Origin: Chloracidobacterium validum
GTDB taxonomy: Bacteria > Acidobacteriota > Blastocatellia > Chloracidobacteriales > Chloracidobacteriaceae
Assembly (NCBI RefSeq): GCF_018304825.1
Contig: NZ_CP072648.1
Span: forward strand, 603,501-667,500
Reading direction: 5' to 3'
DNA: 64,000 nucleotides
Position 1 is the stretch's first letter. The number at the start of each line of letters is the position of its first letter. Under the pieces are notes generated by a model, which saw only the letters and a program-made list of their open reading frames with translations, was not told where the DNA came from and did not search any database. Below, in pieces: positions 26,022 through 34,947 of this stretch. A program made the translations under genes and the position numbers.

Positions 26022-26519
26022 ATGACCTTTCAACAGCTTTTGTTCATTGGCTTTGCAAGCTTGGTTCTGGGCGGAGCCGTGTCGGTGGTGATCCTGCGGA
26101 ATCCACTCTATGGGGCTTTTGCGCTCATTACGTCCTTCGTTGGCTTGTCGGCGCTTTATGTGATGATGGGCGCGCAGTTTATTGGCGCGGCGCAGATCGT
26201 CGTCTATGCCGGCGCGATCATGATGCTTTTTGTTTTTGTCATCATGCTGCTCAACGTCCGCGCTGATGAAGAACGTCCGCCACGACATCGTTTTCTCACC
26301 TGGTTGGCCGTCCCATTTGGACTCTTGTTCAGTGTGCAGGTTTGGCTGGCCGTCTCGGATGTTACGGCCGACCGCACGCCATCCGGCGAAGCGGGAACTG
26401 TCGAGCGGGTTGGCAAAAACCTCATGACCCGCTATTTGTTGCCGTTTGAGCTGACATCGGTGCTGATTCTCCTGGCGGTCGTCGGCGCGCTGCATCTGGC
26501 GAAGCGTGAAAAGGAATAA
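26022..26519 (+). CDS. nuoJ: NADH-quinone oxidoreductase subunit J
   Basis: Membrane subunit of respiratory complex I, 165 aa with five predicted spans. 'NPLYGAFALI', 'GAQFIGAAQIVVYAGAIMMLFVFVIMLLN' is the diagnostic central region, carrying the pi-bulge helix of this subunit. The ATG follows 'AGGCGGTT'. It starts a nuoJ-X-nuoK-nuoL-nuoM cluster; nuoH and nuoI are not directly upstream. Its end is 4 bases from the start of a secreted protein gene. Confidence 0.95.
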   Translation: MTFQQLLFIGFASLVLGGAVSVVILRNPLYGAFALITSFVGLSALYVMMGAQFIGAAQIVVYAGAIMMLFVFVIMLLNVRADEERPPRHRFLTWLAVPFGLLFSVQVWLAVSDVTADRTPSGEAGTVERVGKNLMTRYLLPFELTSVLILLAVVGALHLAKREKE

Positions 26520-26523
26520 TGTG

Positions 26524-27219
26524 ATGCGACATAGAGCAGGGGTCTGGGCGATGGTGGGTCTCGGCTGGTTGCTGCTGCTAACCGGCGGGGGACACCCCGT
26601 TGCTGAAGCATTTGCCCAGGGTGGCGACCGAACCGAATACCTGATGGTAGGTTACGCCCCGAAGGGCCGCGTGCCGGGCGTGGTCGTCTATCGCAATGAC
26701 GGTGGGACACTCCGGGGGAAGTGGACAAACGGACAGGCCCAAGGGCGTATTCTGACCGAAACAGCCATTCCCCAAACACTCACCGAGGGCATCGAAGGAA
26801 CCTACGAAACAACTGGCACAAACCCGGACGGGCGGACCTACCGGGGCAAGTTAGGCATTCGTAAGGTAGGCGACAAAGTGTACACCCTTGCCTGGACAAA
26901 TGGCGACACTGGGATCGGTATTCTGGCCGGGCAGGTGTTGGTCGTTGGTTATGGTGACCAAGCTGGGGTAGCACTCTATGCACTCAAAGCCGATGGAAGT
27001 GGTGAAGGTGGTTGGACGACCGTCGCTACAGATGGCGGGATTGGGCGCGAGCGGTTTTTCGGCGGTGGCGGGCTGACAGCAACCCACCGGACGGCCGGCA
27101 CGCTCCCGAATGGGGCTGCCTATGAAGCGACGGTGACGATTACGCGGGAAGGCAATGTGTACCGTTTGGTTTGGTCAACCGGTGAGGTTGGTATTGGGTT
27201 GCTGACCACCGCTAAATGA
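26524..27219 (+). CDS. Secreted repeat protein inserted between nuoJ and nuoK
   Basis: A 231-aa exported protein: signal peptide 'MVGLGWLLLLTGGGHPVAEA', then two similar Gly/Thr-rich beta halves. 'NPDGRTYRGKLGIRKVGDKVYTLAW' in the first corresponds to 'LPNGAAYEATVTITREGNVYRLVW' in the second, each ending 'GIGIL' or 'GIGLL'. It is not a complex I subunit. AAGGAAT within the nuoJ end serves as its ribosome site, so it is probably translated with the operon. The family is unnamed to my knowledge. It may be a periplasmic binding or assembly factor, or a chance insertion. Confidence 0.75.
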   Translation: MRHRAGVWAMVGLGWLLLLTGGGHPVAEAFAQGGDRTEYLMVGYAPKGRVPGVVVYRNDGGTLRGKWTNGQAQGRILTETAIPQTLTEGIEGTYETTGTNPDGRTYRGKLGIRKVGDKVYTLAWTNGDTGIGILAGQVLVVGYGDQAGVALYALKADGSGEGGWTTVATDGGIGRERFFGGGGLTATHRTAGTLPNGAAYEATVTITREGNVYRLVWSTGEVGIGLLTTAK

Positions 27220-27230
27220 AGTGAGCGATT

Positions 27231-27533
27231 ATGGTTCCTCTGTCGTGGTATCTCATCTTGAGCGCCCTTCTCTTTGCGACCGGCGCGGTCGGCGTGTTTG
27301 TCAAAAACAACATCATCTCGACACTGTTGTGTCTGGAGCTCATGCTCAACGCCGCTAACCTGGCGTTTGTCGCCTTCTCGATGTTTCAGGGGACGATTGA
27401 AGGACAGTTGTTCGTCATTCTCGTCATGGCCGTGGCGGCGGCGGAAGCCGGGGTTGGTCTGGCCATCGTCATTGCTCTTTTCCGCAACCGTGAAACCCTT
27501 GACGTAGATGAATCGAGCTTATTGAAACTCTGA
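27231..27533 (+). CDS. nuoK: NADH-quinone oxidoreductase subunit K
   Basis: Small membrane subunit of complex I, 100 aa with three spans. 'LSALLFATGAVGVFVKNNIISTLLCLELMLNAANLAF' contains the conserved glutamate (LELMLN) of the proton path, and a second acidic residue lies in 'AVAAAEAGVGLAI'. Length and pattern are typical. It is separated from nuoJ by the secreted repeat protein. Confidence 0.96.
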   Translation: MVPLSWYLILSALLFATGAVGVFVKNNIISTLLCLELMLNAANLAFVAFSMFQGTIEGQLFVILVMAVAAAEAGVGLAIVIALFRNRETLDVDESSLLKL

Positions 27534-27585
27534 CGTTGGATTTTGAGTCTGCCACCCTGTTCCGCGCGGGGTGACGAAAACTGGC

Positions 27586-29520
27586 ATGCTGACGCTGATG
27601 ATCCTCGCGCCGCTGGTCGGCGCACTCCTGCTGACGTTTGCGGGTCGCCGATTAGGCGAGCGGCCGGCAGGTATTGTCGCCTGCCTGTCTGTGGCCGTAG
27701 CGACTGGCTGCGCTTTCGCTGTCTTTTTTCTCCGGCTGCTGCCGGCTGCGCCCGGTGCCGACGGTGTCCGACGGGTGACCGAACGCCTGGGGACATGGTT
27801 CGCGGTTGGCAACTTCACGGCCGACCTTGGTTTGACACTCGATCCACTGTCGGGCGTGATGGCGCTGTTCATTACAGGTGTTGGCCTGCTGATTCACGTG
27901 TTTGCGACCGGTTACATGCACGGCGATGATGGGTACGTGCGCTTTTTTGCCGCCTTGAACCTCTTTGTCGCGGCAATGCTGACGCTCGTCTTGGCTGACA
28001 ACCTACTGTTGATGTTTGTTGGGTGGGAAGGCGTTGGCGTCTGCTCCTACTTGCTCATCGGACATTACTTCACCCGTGACGAAGCGGCCGACGCTGCCCG
28101 CAAGGCTTTTGTGTACAACCGGATCGGCGATGCCGGCATCGTTCTGGCGACCTTTCTGCTGTTTATGCAAGCCGGCAGCGTGAACTTTGCCGCCATCAAC
28201 CGGTGGGCAGCCCAGCAACCGGTAGAGAGCCTCGGCTGGGCGGCAATGGGGGCCGGCGGACTCACGACAGTTGGGTTGTTGCTCCTGTTGGGCGCTGCCG
28301 GCAAGAGCGCGCAAATCCCACTGTTTGTTTGGCTGCCCGATGCCATGGCCGGCCCAACGCCAGTTTCGGCCCTGATCCATGCCGCGACGATGGTCACGGC
28401 TGGGGTCTATCTGCTGGTCCGGTTGAACGTCGTGTTTCTTCATGCGCCGACGGCTGCCGTCGTTGTGGCGGTGGTCGGTGCGGCAACCGCGCTCCTGGCC
28501 GCGACGATTGCGGTGGGACAGGATGACATCAAGCGCGTGCTTGCCTACTCAACCGTTTCGCAGCTTGGTTTGATGGTTATGGCCTGTGGTGCCGGAGCCT
28601 TTACGGCCGGCGTCTTTCACGTCACAACCCACGCTTTCTTCAAGGCGCTCCTCTTCCTGGGGGCTGGCAGTGTCATTCACGCCCTGCATGAGGAACAAAA
28701 CCTACGCAAGATGGGTGGGCTTGGGGCGTTCCTGCCCATCACGCGCTGGACAATGACGGCCGGGTGGCTGGCGATTGCCGGCTTCCCCTTGCTCTCCGGC
28801 TTTTTCAGTAAGGATGAACTGCTGTTTGAAACCTTCACTTCTGCCCTCTTACCCAGTGGCTTGGCCAAAGTCCTGTGGGGCGTCGGATGGCTGACTTCGT
28901 TGCTCACGGCTTTCTACATGACACGTCTCATGGTGTTGACCTTCCACGGTGAGCCACGCGAAGCCGTCATCCACGGCCAACCGCATGAGTCGCCGCCGGT
29001 GATGACGATTCCACTGATCATCTTGGCGGTGCTGTCCGTGTTTGGCGGACTGCTGGGTTTGCCGGAAGCCTTTGGGCTGCATCCGTGGATGCGTGACTTT
29101 TTGTCACCACTGGTGTTGATACCAGCCGAGTCGTCGCCGAAAGCAGCCGCGCACAGCTTGGAGCTAATCCTGATGGGTGTTTCAGCAGCGACGGCGCTGG
29201 GTGGCATCGCCGCCGGATGGTTCTTCTTTGGACGGCAGCCGCTCTGGGAAGCTCCGCAGGTTGTACGGTCGAAGTACTGGGTAGATGAAGCCTATGCCGC
29301 CGTTGTCGCGCATCCACTGGTGGTACTGGCGCGGCGTGGGTTGTGGATGGGCTTGGATGTCTCGGTCGTCGATGGACTGGTGGGGGGCGTTGGGCGTACC
29401 GTGTCCAGCCTGGGGGCAACGTTGCGAGAAATGCAGTCGGGTTACGCCCGTGGCTATGTCGTGATGCTGTTTATCGCGGCACTTCTGATTTTGGGCTACT
29501 TCGTTTTCGGTCAGGTTTGA
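27586..29520 (+). CDS. nuoL: NADH-quinone oxidoreductase subunit L
   Basis: Largest antiporter-like proton-pumping subunit of complex I, about 644 aa. 'NRIGDAG', 'GAAGKSAQIPLFVWLPDAMAGPTPVSALIHAATMVTAGVYL' and 'STVSQLGLMVMACG' are diagnostic. The C-terminal extension includes the lateral helix. The start is the ATG at 27586; a GTG at 27571 is an alternative, and neither has a classical ribosome site (GGGGTGA lies 11 nt before the ATG). It follows nuoK by 52 bases and nuoM by 4 bases precedes nothing else of complex I. Confidence 0.96.
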   Translation: MLTLMILAPLVGALLLTFAGRRLGERPAGIVACLSVAVATGCAFAVFFLRLLPAAPGADGVRRVTERLGTWFAVGNFTADLGLTLDPLSGVMALFITGVGLLIHVFATGYMHGDDGYVRFFAALNLFVAAMLTLVLADNLLLMFVGWEGVGVCSYLLIGHYFTRDEAADAARKAFVYNRIGDAGIVLATFLLFMQAGSVNFAAINRWAAQQPVESLGWAAMGAGGLTTVGLLLLLGAAGKSAQIPLFVWLPDAMAGPTPVSALIHAATMVTAGVYLLVRLNVVFLHAPTAAVVVAVVGAATALLAATIAVGQDDIKRVLAYSTVSQLGLMVMACGAGAFTAGVFHVTTHAFFKALLFLGAGSVIHALHEEQNLRKMGGLGAFLPITRWTMTAGWLAIAGFPLLSGFFSKDELLFETFTSALLPSGLAKVLWGVGWLTSLLTAFYMTRLMVLTFHGEPREAVIHGQPHESPPVMTIPLIILAVLSVFGGLLGLPEAFGLHPWMRDFLSPLVLIPAESSPKAAAHSLELILMGVSAATALGGIAAGWFFFGRQPLWEAPQVVRSKYWVDEAYAAVVAHPLVVLARRGLWMGLDVSVVDGLVGGVGRTVSSLGATLREMQSGYARGYVVMLFIAALLILGYFVFGQV

Positions 29521-29524
29521 GGTT

Positions 29525-31048
29525 GTGACGTTTCTCGATACCGGTTTGCTGCTCATCCTGCTTGTGGTGCTGCCAATCGCCGGCGCACTGGCTATCATCG
29601 GGGTTTCTGCGGCTTCGATTGAGTTTGGTCGGCGCCATGCGCTGACCGTGGCGTTGGTCGCGGCACTGATGACCTTCGGACTGGCGCTGCGACTTATTTC
29701 CCAGCATGCCAACCCGGCGCTGGTCGTGGATGCTCCGTGGATTCCGATCCTCGGCGTCAACTTCCACTTGGCCATTGATGGTCTGAGCCTGTGGCTCGTG
29801 CTGCTCGTCGCGCTGCTGACCCCGCTGGCGATGCTGGTCAGCACGTCCATCACGGCGCGTCGTCAGGTGTACTTTTTGCTCATCCTGGTCTTGGAAAGCG
29901 GACTCATTGGCGTCTTTTTGGCCCGTGACTTGGTGACCTTCTACGTTTTCTGGGAAATCGTACTGATTCCTGCCTACTTCCTGATCGGGATATGGGGAGG
30001 GGAAGGCCGCCTGGCGGCTGTGACGAAGTTTTTCCTCTACACGGTCGTTGGCAGCCTGCTGATGCTGTCCGCCATCATCGGTCTTTACGTGGCGCATGGC
30101 GAGGCAACCGGACGTTACACCTTCGATCTGGATGCGCTGGTCGCAGCGCGCAACCTGCTTCCCATGGAGTTGCGCACGTGGTGTTTCTGGGGCTTCGCGG
30201 TTGCCTTTTTCGTCAAGATTCCACTGTTTCCGTTCCACACTTGGCAGGCCGATACCTATGCTGAATGCCCGACGCCGGTGACGGCGCTCCTGTCCGGCGC
30301 AATGTCAAAGATGGGAACCTATGCCCTGGTTCGGTTTGGCATGGGATTGTTCCCGGATATTGCCCGCGAGTGGGCGTTGCCGATCCTTGCGCTGGCGGTC
30401 GTGAGCATTCTCCATGGCGCGCTCGTGGCGATAGTTCAAACGGATTTGAAACGCCTGCTAGCATATTCGTCACTGAGTCACTTGGGATTTGTCACGCTCG
30501 GTGTGTTTTCCTTCACGGTCTATGGCGTGGAAGGCGCGGTGTTTCACATGGCGGCGCATGGGGTGACGACCGGGGCGCTCTTCTTGCTGGTTGCCATGCT
30601 TGAAACGCGCCGGCGGACGACGGCGCTGGACGGCTTCGGGGGACTGGCGAGTACGATGCCCAGATTTGCTTTTCTGATGGTTGTGGCAAGCCTGGCGTCG
30701 GCCGGCGTACCGTTCACCAACGGCTTCATCGGTGAGTTTCTCACGTTGCTTGGCGCGTTTACATCGGTTGCCGGACCCTGGTTTGCCGTGGCTGCCGCCG
30801 CCGGCATGGTGTTGTCGGCGGTATATCTCTTGACGGCCATTCGGGAGACGCTCTTTGGCCCGCACCAGTCCGTGTTTGAGTCACCAGACATGGACTGGCG
30901 GGAGATCGCCGCTGTCGTTCCGCTGGTCGTGCTGATGCTTGTCATGGGCATTGCGCCGGGCTTTTTTCTAGGGCCGACGCGACCGGCCATTCCGTCGGCA
31001 GCCGTGGCAGCGCGAAACCCTGCGGGGCCGTCACCTAGTGCGCCCTGA
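29525..31048 (+). CDS. nuoM: NADH-quinone oxidoreductase subunit M
   Basis: Second antiporter-like proton-pumping subunit, 507 aa with about 14 spans. 'FYVFWEIVLIPAYFLIGIWGGEGR' holds the conserved glutamate, 'KIPLFPFHTWQADTYAECPTPVTALLSGAMSKMGTYA' the lysine, and 'LLAYSSLSHLGFVTLG' follows. GTG is the start, placed two bases after GAGG, with the stop of nuoL overlapping that site. nuoN, which normally follows, is absent; the next gene is an Rpn-family nuclease. Confidence 0.96.
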   Translation: MTFLDTGLLLILLVVLPIAGALAIIGVSAASIEFGRRHALTVALVAALMTFGLALRLISQHANPALVVDAPWIPILGVNFHLAIDGLSLWLVLLVALLTPLAMLVSTSITARRQVYFLLILVLESGLIGVFLARDLVTFYVFWEIVLIPAYFLIGIWGGEGRLAAVTKFFLYTVVGSLLMLSAIIGLYVAHGEATGRYTFDLDALVAARNLLPMELRTWCFWGFAVAFFVKIPLFPFHTWQADTYAECPTPVTALLSGAMSKMGTYALVRFGMGLFPDIAREWALPILALAVVSILHGALVAIVQTDLKRLLAYSSLSHLGFVTLGVFSFTVYGVEGAVFHMAAHGVTTGALFLLVAMLETRRRTTALDGFGGLASTMPRFAFLMVVASLASAGVPFTNGFIGEFLTLLGAFTSVAGPWFAVAAAAGMVLSAVYLLTAIRETLFGPHQSVFESPDMDWREIAAVVPLVVLMLVMGIAPGFFLGPTRPAIPSAAVAARNPAGPSPSAP

Positions 31049-31090
31049 AGTCGCTCGCCTCACGCCGGCAGACACATAACCATTCTGGTC

Positions 31091-32113
31091 ATGACCGATG
31101 CTGCTCATCACAATGCTTACGACCAGGCGTTCAAGTATCTCGCCGACACTGACCCGCATGCCCTGCTTACCCTGTTTGGTGCGCTCCCGGTCAATGTTCC
31201 CGCCACGATTACCCCACTTGCTAGGGAACTCATCACCTCGACCCGCATTCCCGACGCAATCTACTTGATTGAGTCCGGCGGGGAGCGCTGGATTGCCCAC
31301 ATCGAGGTTCAAACCCGTTATGACCCAGAAATTCCCCAGCGGCTGCTGGACTATGCCGACCGGTTGCGGATTGCCCACAACAACCTACCGGTGCAGGCAT
31401 TTTTGGTGTTGTTGACGGCACGGGGCGTCCCCGATCCGATTCCGACGGAAGGTGTGTTGGCGTTGGGGAGGCTACGGATGAGTTTTGGGTACACAGTGGT
31501 GAAGTGGTGGGAGCTGGCGGCAGATGCGGTACTGGCGATGGGGCAGACGGCGCTGCTGCCGTTAGTGCCGCTGATGCGGGGCGAGCGGTCAGTATTGGCG
31601 AAGGCAGCGGAGCGGCTGCAATCCGTAACCGATGAAGGGCAGCAGCAGGAGTTGCAGTTGCACTTTTTGGTTCTAGGTGGGCTTCGGTATGATATTGAAG
31701 AGTTAATCGGAGTTTTGGGAGGAACGGCGATGATTCGGTTAGAGCAGCTCCGAGAGTCGAGTGTATATCAGATGATTTTGCAAGAAGGCCGAGCCGAAGG
31801 ACTTGCTCAGGGGTTTGAGCGTGGGTTGGAGCAAGGGCTTGAGCGTGGGTTGGAGCAAGGGCTTGAGCGTGGGCTGGAGCAGGGCCTTGAGCGTGGGCTG
31901 GAGCAGGGCCTTGAGCAAGGGTTTGAGCGCGGTCTTGAGCACGAGCGTTTGTTAATGACGCGCCTGTTGCAGCGCAAGTTTAGTGTATTACCATCTGACG
32001 TCGCAGCGCGCGTACAGATGCTAGGGAGGGAAGCCCTCGAACGGCTGGCTGACGATCTTTTTGACCTTCCCGATGCGGACGCCCTTGCCGCTTGGCTTAA
32101 TCGCGCTGAATAG
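31091..32113 (+). CDS. Rpn-family putative nuclease/transposase-like protein with tandem-repeat tail
   Basis: A 340-aa protein of the Rpn (recombination-promoting nuclease, PD-(D/E)XK) group. The N-terminal nuclease part shows 'YDQAFKYLADTDPHALLTLF', a catalytic-type Asp in 'RIPDAIYLIE' and 'WIAHIEVQTRYD' (ExQ motif), then 'RLLDYADRL'. Residues ~240-283 are five in-phase copies of an 8-residue unit, G(L/F)ERGLEQ, encoded by 24-bp DNA repeats. A helical C-terminus follows. Members promote recombination in E. coli; many genomes carry multiple copies. It sits where nuoN might be expected. Confidence 0.85.
   Translation: MTDAAHHNAYDQAFKYLADTDPHALLTLFGALPVNVPATITPLARELITSTRIPDAIYLIESGGERWIAHIEVQTRYDPEIPQRLLDYADRLRIAHNNLPVQAFLVLLTARGVPDPIPTEGVLALGRLRMSFGYTVVKWWELAADAVLAMGQTALLPLVPLMRGERSVLAKAAERLQSVTDEGQQQELQLHFLVLGGLRYDIEELIGVLGGTAMIRLEQLRESSVYQMILQEGRAEGLAQGFERGLEQGLERGLEQGLERGLEQGLERGLEQGLEQGFERGLEHERLLMTRLLQRKFSVLPSDVAARVQMLGREALERLADDLFDLPDADALAAWLNRAE
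31811..31939 (+). repeat. 24-bp tandem repeats inside the Rpn gene
   Basis: Five units start at 31811, 31835, 31859, 31883 and 31907, plus a partial sixth. Units differ by a few synonymous or conservative changes (GGGTTTGAGCGTGGG..., GGCCTTGAGCGTGGG...). The unit length is a multiple of three, so copy number can change without a frameshift. Confidence 0.85.
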
Positions 32114-32164
32114 AATGTCAAACGAAACGATGAGGTCCGGTGTGCCGACCCGAGGGGCGGCGGT

Positions 32165-32188
32165 CTTGCCGTTGCCGCTTGCGGCAAG
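32165..32188 (+). terminator. Hairpin after the Rpn gene
   Basis: CTTGCCG (32165-32171) pairs with CGGCAAG (32182-32188) around a 10-nt loop, 52 bases after the stop. There is no T-run. Confidence 0.45.
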
Positions 32189-32240
32189 GGCGTTAGGGTG
32201 ACTTGTTTCTCACGGAAGCCGCTCCTAGAATGGGCCAGCT

Positions 32241-33206
32241 ATGGCTGATCGCACCTTTACCCGTCGTGACCTCCGCCCGGAGCGCAAGCCCGAATGGCTC
32301 AAAATTCGGCTCAACGCGCGTGAAAAGTTCCAGGAAGTCGCCCACATGGTGGACGACCTTTCCCTCAATACGGTTTGCCAGGAAGCGCGCTGCCCAAACA
32401 TCTGGGAATGCTTTTCTAACCGGACGGCTACCTTCATGCTCATGGGAGACATCTGCACCCGGCACTGTGGTTTTTGTGCCGTCTCCAAAGGTGCGCCGCG
32501 TCCACTTGATCCTGATGAGCCGGGTCACGTAGCGGAAGCTGTTCGCAAGCTCGAACTCCGCCATGCCGTGATTACATCCGTCAACCGCGACGAACTCCCG
32601 GACGGTGGCGCGCAGCACTTTGCGGCTACGATTCGGGCTGTGCGCCGTCTCAACCCAGGTTGCCGGGTCGAAGTGCTGATCCCTGATTTTTGCGGCAACT
32701 GGGATGCCCTCGCCACGGTCATGGACGCCCGTCCGGATGTGCTCAACCACAACACCGAGACGGTCAAGGCGCTGTACAAACGTGTCCGGCCAGACGCTGT
32801 GTATGCTCGCTCGATGGAATTACTCCAGCGGGCGGCTGCGTATCGTTCATCCGACTACCCGGTGCTGACCAAATCCGGTGTCATGTTAGGTCTGGGTGAG
32901 ACCCGCGACGAACTACTGGAAACCATGCGCGACCTGCGCGCTCATGATTGCGACATCCTCACCTTAGGGCAGTACTTGCGCCCAAGCCTGCGCCATCTGC
33001 CGGTAGAGAAGTTTTATCACCCAGACGAATTCGCCGAACTCAAGCAGATTGGGTTGGCGATGGGATTCAAGCACGTTGAGGCCGGCCCATTGGTCAGAAG
33101 TTCTTACCATGCCCATGAGCAAGTGGCCGAGGTGGATGCACCCATGGCTGGCCCCCCGGCGCGGCCATCGCTTGTACAACTGATGCGCCGTCCATCGGCG
33201 TCGTGA
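32241..33206 (+). CDS. lipA: Lipoyl synthase
   Basis: Radical-SAM enzyme that inserts two sulfurs into protein-bound octanoyl groups to make lipoyl cofactors. Auxiliary-cluster cysteines are in '[12 protein letters not shown]', the SAM-cluster motif is 'CTRHCGFC', and the C-terminal serine ligand is in 'RSSYHA'. The 321-aa length is normal. No LipB gene lies adjacent. It is convergent with the sirtuin gene. Confidence 0.97.
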   Translation: MADRTFTRRDLRPERKPEWLKIRLNAREKFQEVAHMVDDLSLNTVCQEARCPNIWECFSNRTATFMLMGDICTRHCGFCAVSKGAPRPLDPDEPGHVAEAVRKLELRHAVITSVNRDELPDGGAQHFAATIRAVRRLNPGCRVEVLIPDFCGNWDALATVMDARPDVLNHNTETVKALYKRVRPDAVYARSMELLQRAAAYRSSDYPVLTKSGVMLGLGETRDELLETMRDLRAHDCDILTLGQYLRPSLRHLPVEKFYHPDEFAELKQIGLAMGFKHVEAGPLVRSSYHAHEQVAEVDAPMAGPPARPSLVQLMRRPSAS

Positions 33207-33267
33207 TGGCGCTGCGCTTCAACCCAACGACACGTCTCCTGTGACCGCTTTCAGCTCCACACTGGGA

Positions 33268-33996
33268 CTACGCTTCAAACAACTGTGGCACGATGTCACC
33301 AGCCCTGCCGCGGAGCGAAAGGGTCACATGAGGGGTGAGATCGGTCGCCTCTGGGTTGACTTCAATGACGGCCGCCCCGGCGTCACGGGCTGCCAGGGGA
33401 ATGAGCGCCGCCGGATAGACCACCCCGGACGTGCCGATCACCAGGCAGGCGTCACAGCGCATGGCGGCAAGCTCGGCTTCTTCAAAAGCGCCGGCCGGGA
33501 GCATTTCGCCAAAGAGAACCACGTCTGGCCGGATTGGCTCATCCGCGTCGCCGCGCGGTGGCAGGGTTGGTAGTGGCGTTTCAGGCAGGTCATAGCGTTT
33601 GCCGGTGCGAAGCCCGCGCCCGCGCCAGATGTTGCCGTGAAGCTCGATGATATGCTTGCTGCCGGCCTTCTGATGCAGTCCGTCCACGTTTTGGGTGACA
33701 ACCAAAAACTCGGCAAAACAGGACTCGGCCTGGGCAACGGCGACATGCGCTGCGTTTGGCGACACGGCCTTGAGCAGTGTCCGGCGGTAATCGAACCATT
33801 CCCACGCGGTCGTGAGGTCCTGTTCCAATAAGCCAAGCGATGAGGCCACGGCGGCCGGCATGCCTTTCCAGGTGGCGTCACTGCCACGAAACGTTGGCAC
33901 GCCTGATTCAGCCGAAATACCGGCCCCTGTGAAGATCACCACGCGCTTGGCCTGGGCCAGGTAACGGCGCGCCAACTTGAGCTGGTCGTCTGTCAT
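33268..33996 (-). CDS. Sirtuin (NAD-dependent protein deacylase) lacking zinc cysteines
   Basis: SIR2-family enzyme of 242 aa that removes acyl groups from lysine using NAD+. 'FTGAGISAESGVPTFRG', 'TQNVDGLHQKAGS' and the catalytic histidine in 'ELHGN' are intact, as are 'VLFGEMLP', 'GTSGVVYPA' and 'EVNPE'. The segment after ELHGN, which normally carries two Cys pairs for zinc, has no cysteine at all. 'WFDYRR' corresponds to the YxxR region of class III (desuccinylase) enzymes, with Phe for the Tyr. It might therefore differ in substrate range. It lies 15 bases from pssA. Confidence 0.9.
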   Translation of the reverse strand: MTDDQLKLARRYLAQAKRVVIFTGAGISAESGVPTFRGSDATWKGMPAAVASSLGLLEQDLTTAWEWFDYRRTLLKAVSPNAAHVAVAQAESCFAEFLVVTQNVDGLHQKAGSKHIIELHGNIWRGRGLRTGKRYDLPETPLPTLPPRGDADEPIRPDVVLFGEMLPAGAFEEAELAAMRCDACLVIGTSGVVYPAALIPLAARDAGAAVIEVNPEATDLTPHVTLSLRGRAGDIVPQLFEA

Positions 33997-34011
33997 ACCG
34001 GCAAGGAAACC

Positions 34012-34947
34012 TCATTGAACCGTTTCTGCGGAAGCCGGGGTCGTCGTCGGCGTGGCTTTGCGGCGAAACAGTCCGGCCAGTTTTCCGGCCGGGCCCTGTC
34101 CGGCGTACAAAATCGCCAGAATCAGGAGCGTCCACTCTGAATAGTTGTAAACGAAAAAAATCAACAGCCCCAACGACAACAGCACAACCTGCGGTCGCTG
34201 GGCGTAAGGGCCAAGGTCCTTGAACGAGTTGAACCGCAGCGTGCTGACCATCAGCAGTGCCAGCGTCACGGCCAGCGCAAACAACCCAATGGCCCACTCC
34301 ACCGGCGTAATCACGAACTCCTGCCCAAACATTCGATAGTAGGTTTCCTGATAGACCACCGGAAGCGGCGTGAAGTGTACGATTGCCGCCAGCAGTCCAG
34401 CGGCGGCCGGCGTCGGCAGCCCGACAAAAAAGCGTTTGGCAGTTTTGGCATTGGTCTCGACCGGCAGTGGCTTACTCGCCTGTACATTGAAACGCGCCAG
34501 CCGCAACGCGCAGCAAATCAAGTGAATGAAGGCCGCGCCCCAAGCCAGCTTCTGGAACGCCGGGATGCCTGAAAACCCCCAGGTGTACAGCAGTACCGCC
34601 GGGGCAATGCCAAAACTCAGCACGTCGGCTAGGCTGTCAAGCTGTACCCCAAAGTCACTCGTGGCCTTCATCAGGCGCGCAATGCGTCCATCAAGGAAGT
34701 CACATAACACCGACCAGCCAATGCACAACGCTGCAATATCAAAGTGCCGGGTTGCCGTCTCCGGATCGTTCAACGCAATGTACTTGTAGCCTTTTACGCT
34801 TTCGACCACTGCGTAGAACCCCATGTAGATATTGATACAGGTGATGAAGCTTGGCAGGACATAGACGCCTTTGCGCAGGCGGCGGCGCGTGAGACGTTGC
34901 TTGGCTTCCGTGTCGCGGTTCATGGTGTTGTCAGGCGTCCCAGTCAC
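34012..34947 (-). CDS. pssA: CDP-diacylglycerol-serine O-phosphatidyltransferase
   Basis: Membrane enzyme that makes phosphatidylserine from CDP-diacylglycerol and serine. The CDP-alcohol phosphotransferase motif DG..AR(8x)G...D...D is seen in 'DGRIARLMKATSDFG' and 'QLDSLAD'. About eight hydrophobic spans in 311 aa are normal. GTG at 34947 overlaps the psd stop by four bases (GTGA), so it is translationally coupled; an ATG at 34923 is an alternative. Together with psd it makes phosphatidylethanolamine. Confidence 0.94.
   Translation of the reverse strand: MTGTPDNTMNRDTEAKQRLTRRRLRKGVYVLPSFITCINIYMGFYAVVESVKGYKYIALNDPETATRHFDIAALCIGWSVLCDFLDGRIARLMKATSDFGVQLDSLADVLSFGIAPAVLLYTWGFSGIPAFQKLAWGAAFIHLICCALRLARFNVQASKPLPVETNAKTAKRFFVGLPTPAAAGLLAAIVHFTPLPVVYQETYYRMFGQEFVITPVEWAIGLFALAVTLALLMVSTLRFNSFKDLGPYAQRPQVVLLSLGLLIFFVYNYSEWTLLILAILYAGQGPAGKLAGLFRRKATPTTTPASAETVQ

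Noticed and set aside
31739-31942. Minus-strand repeat-rich frame within the Rpn gene
   Set aside because: It only mirrors the 24-bp repeats of the plus-strand gene.
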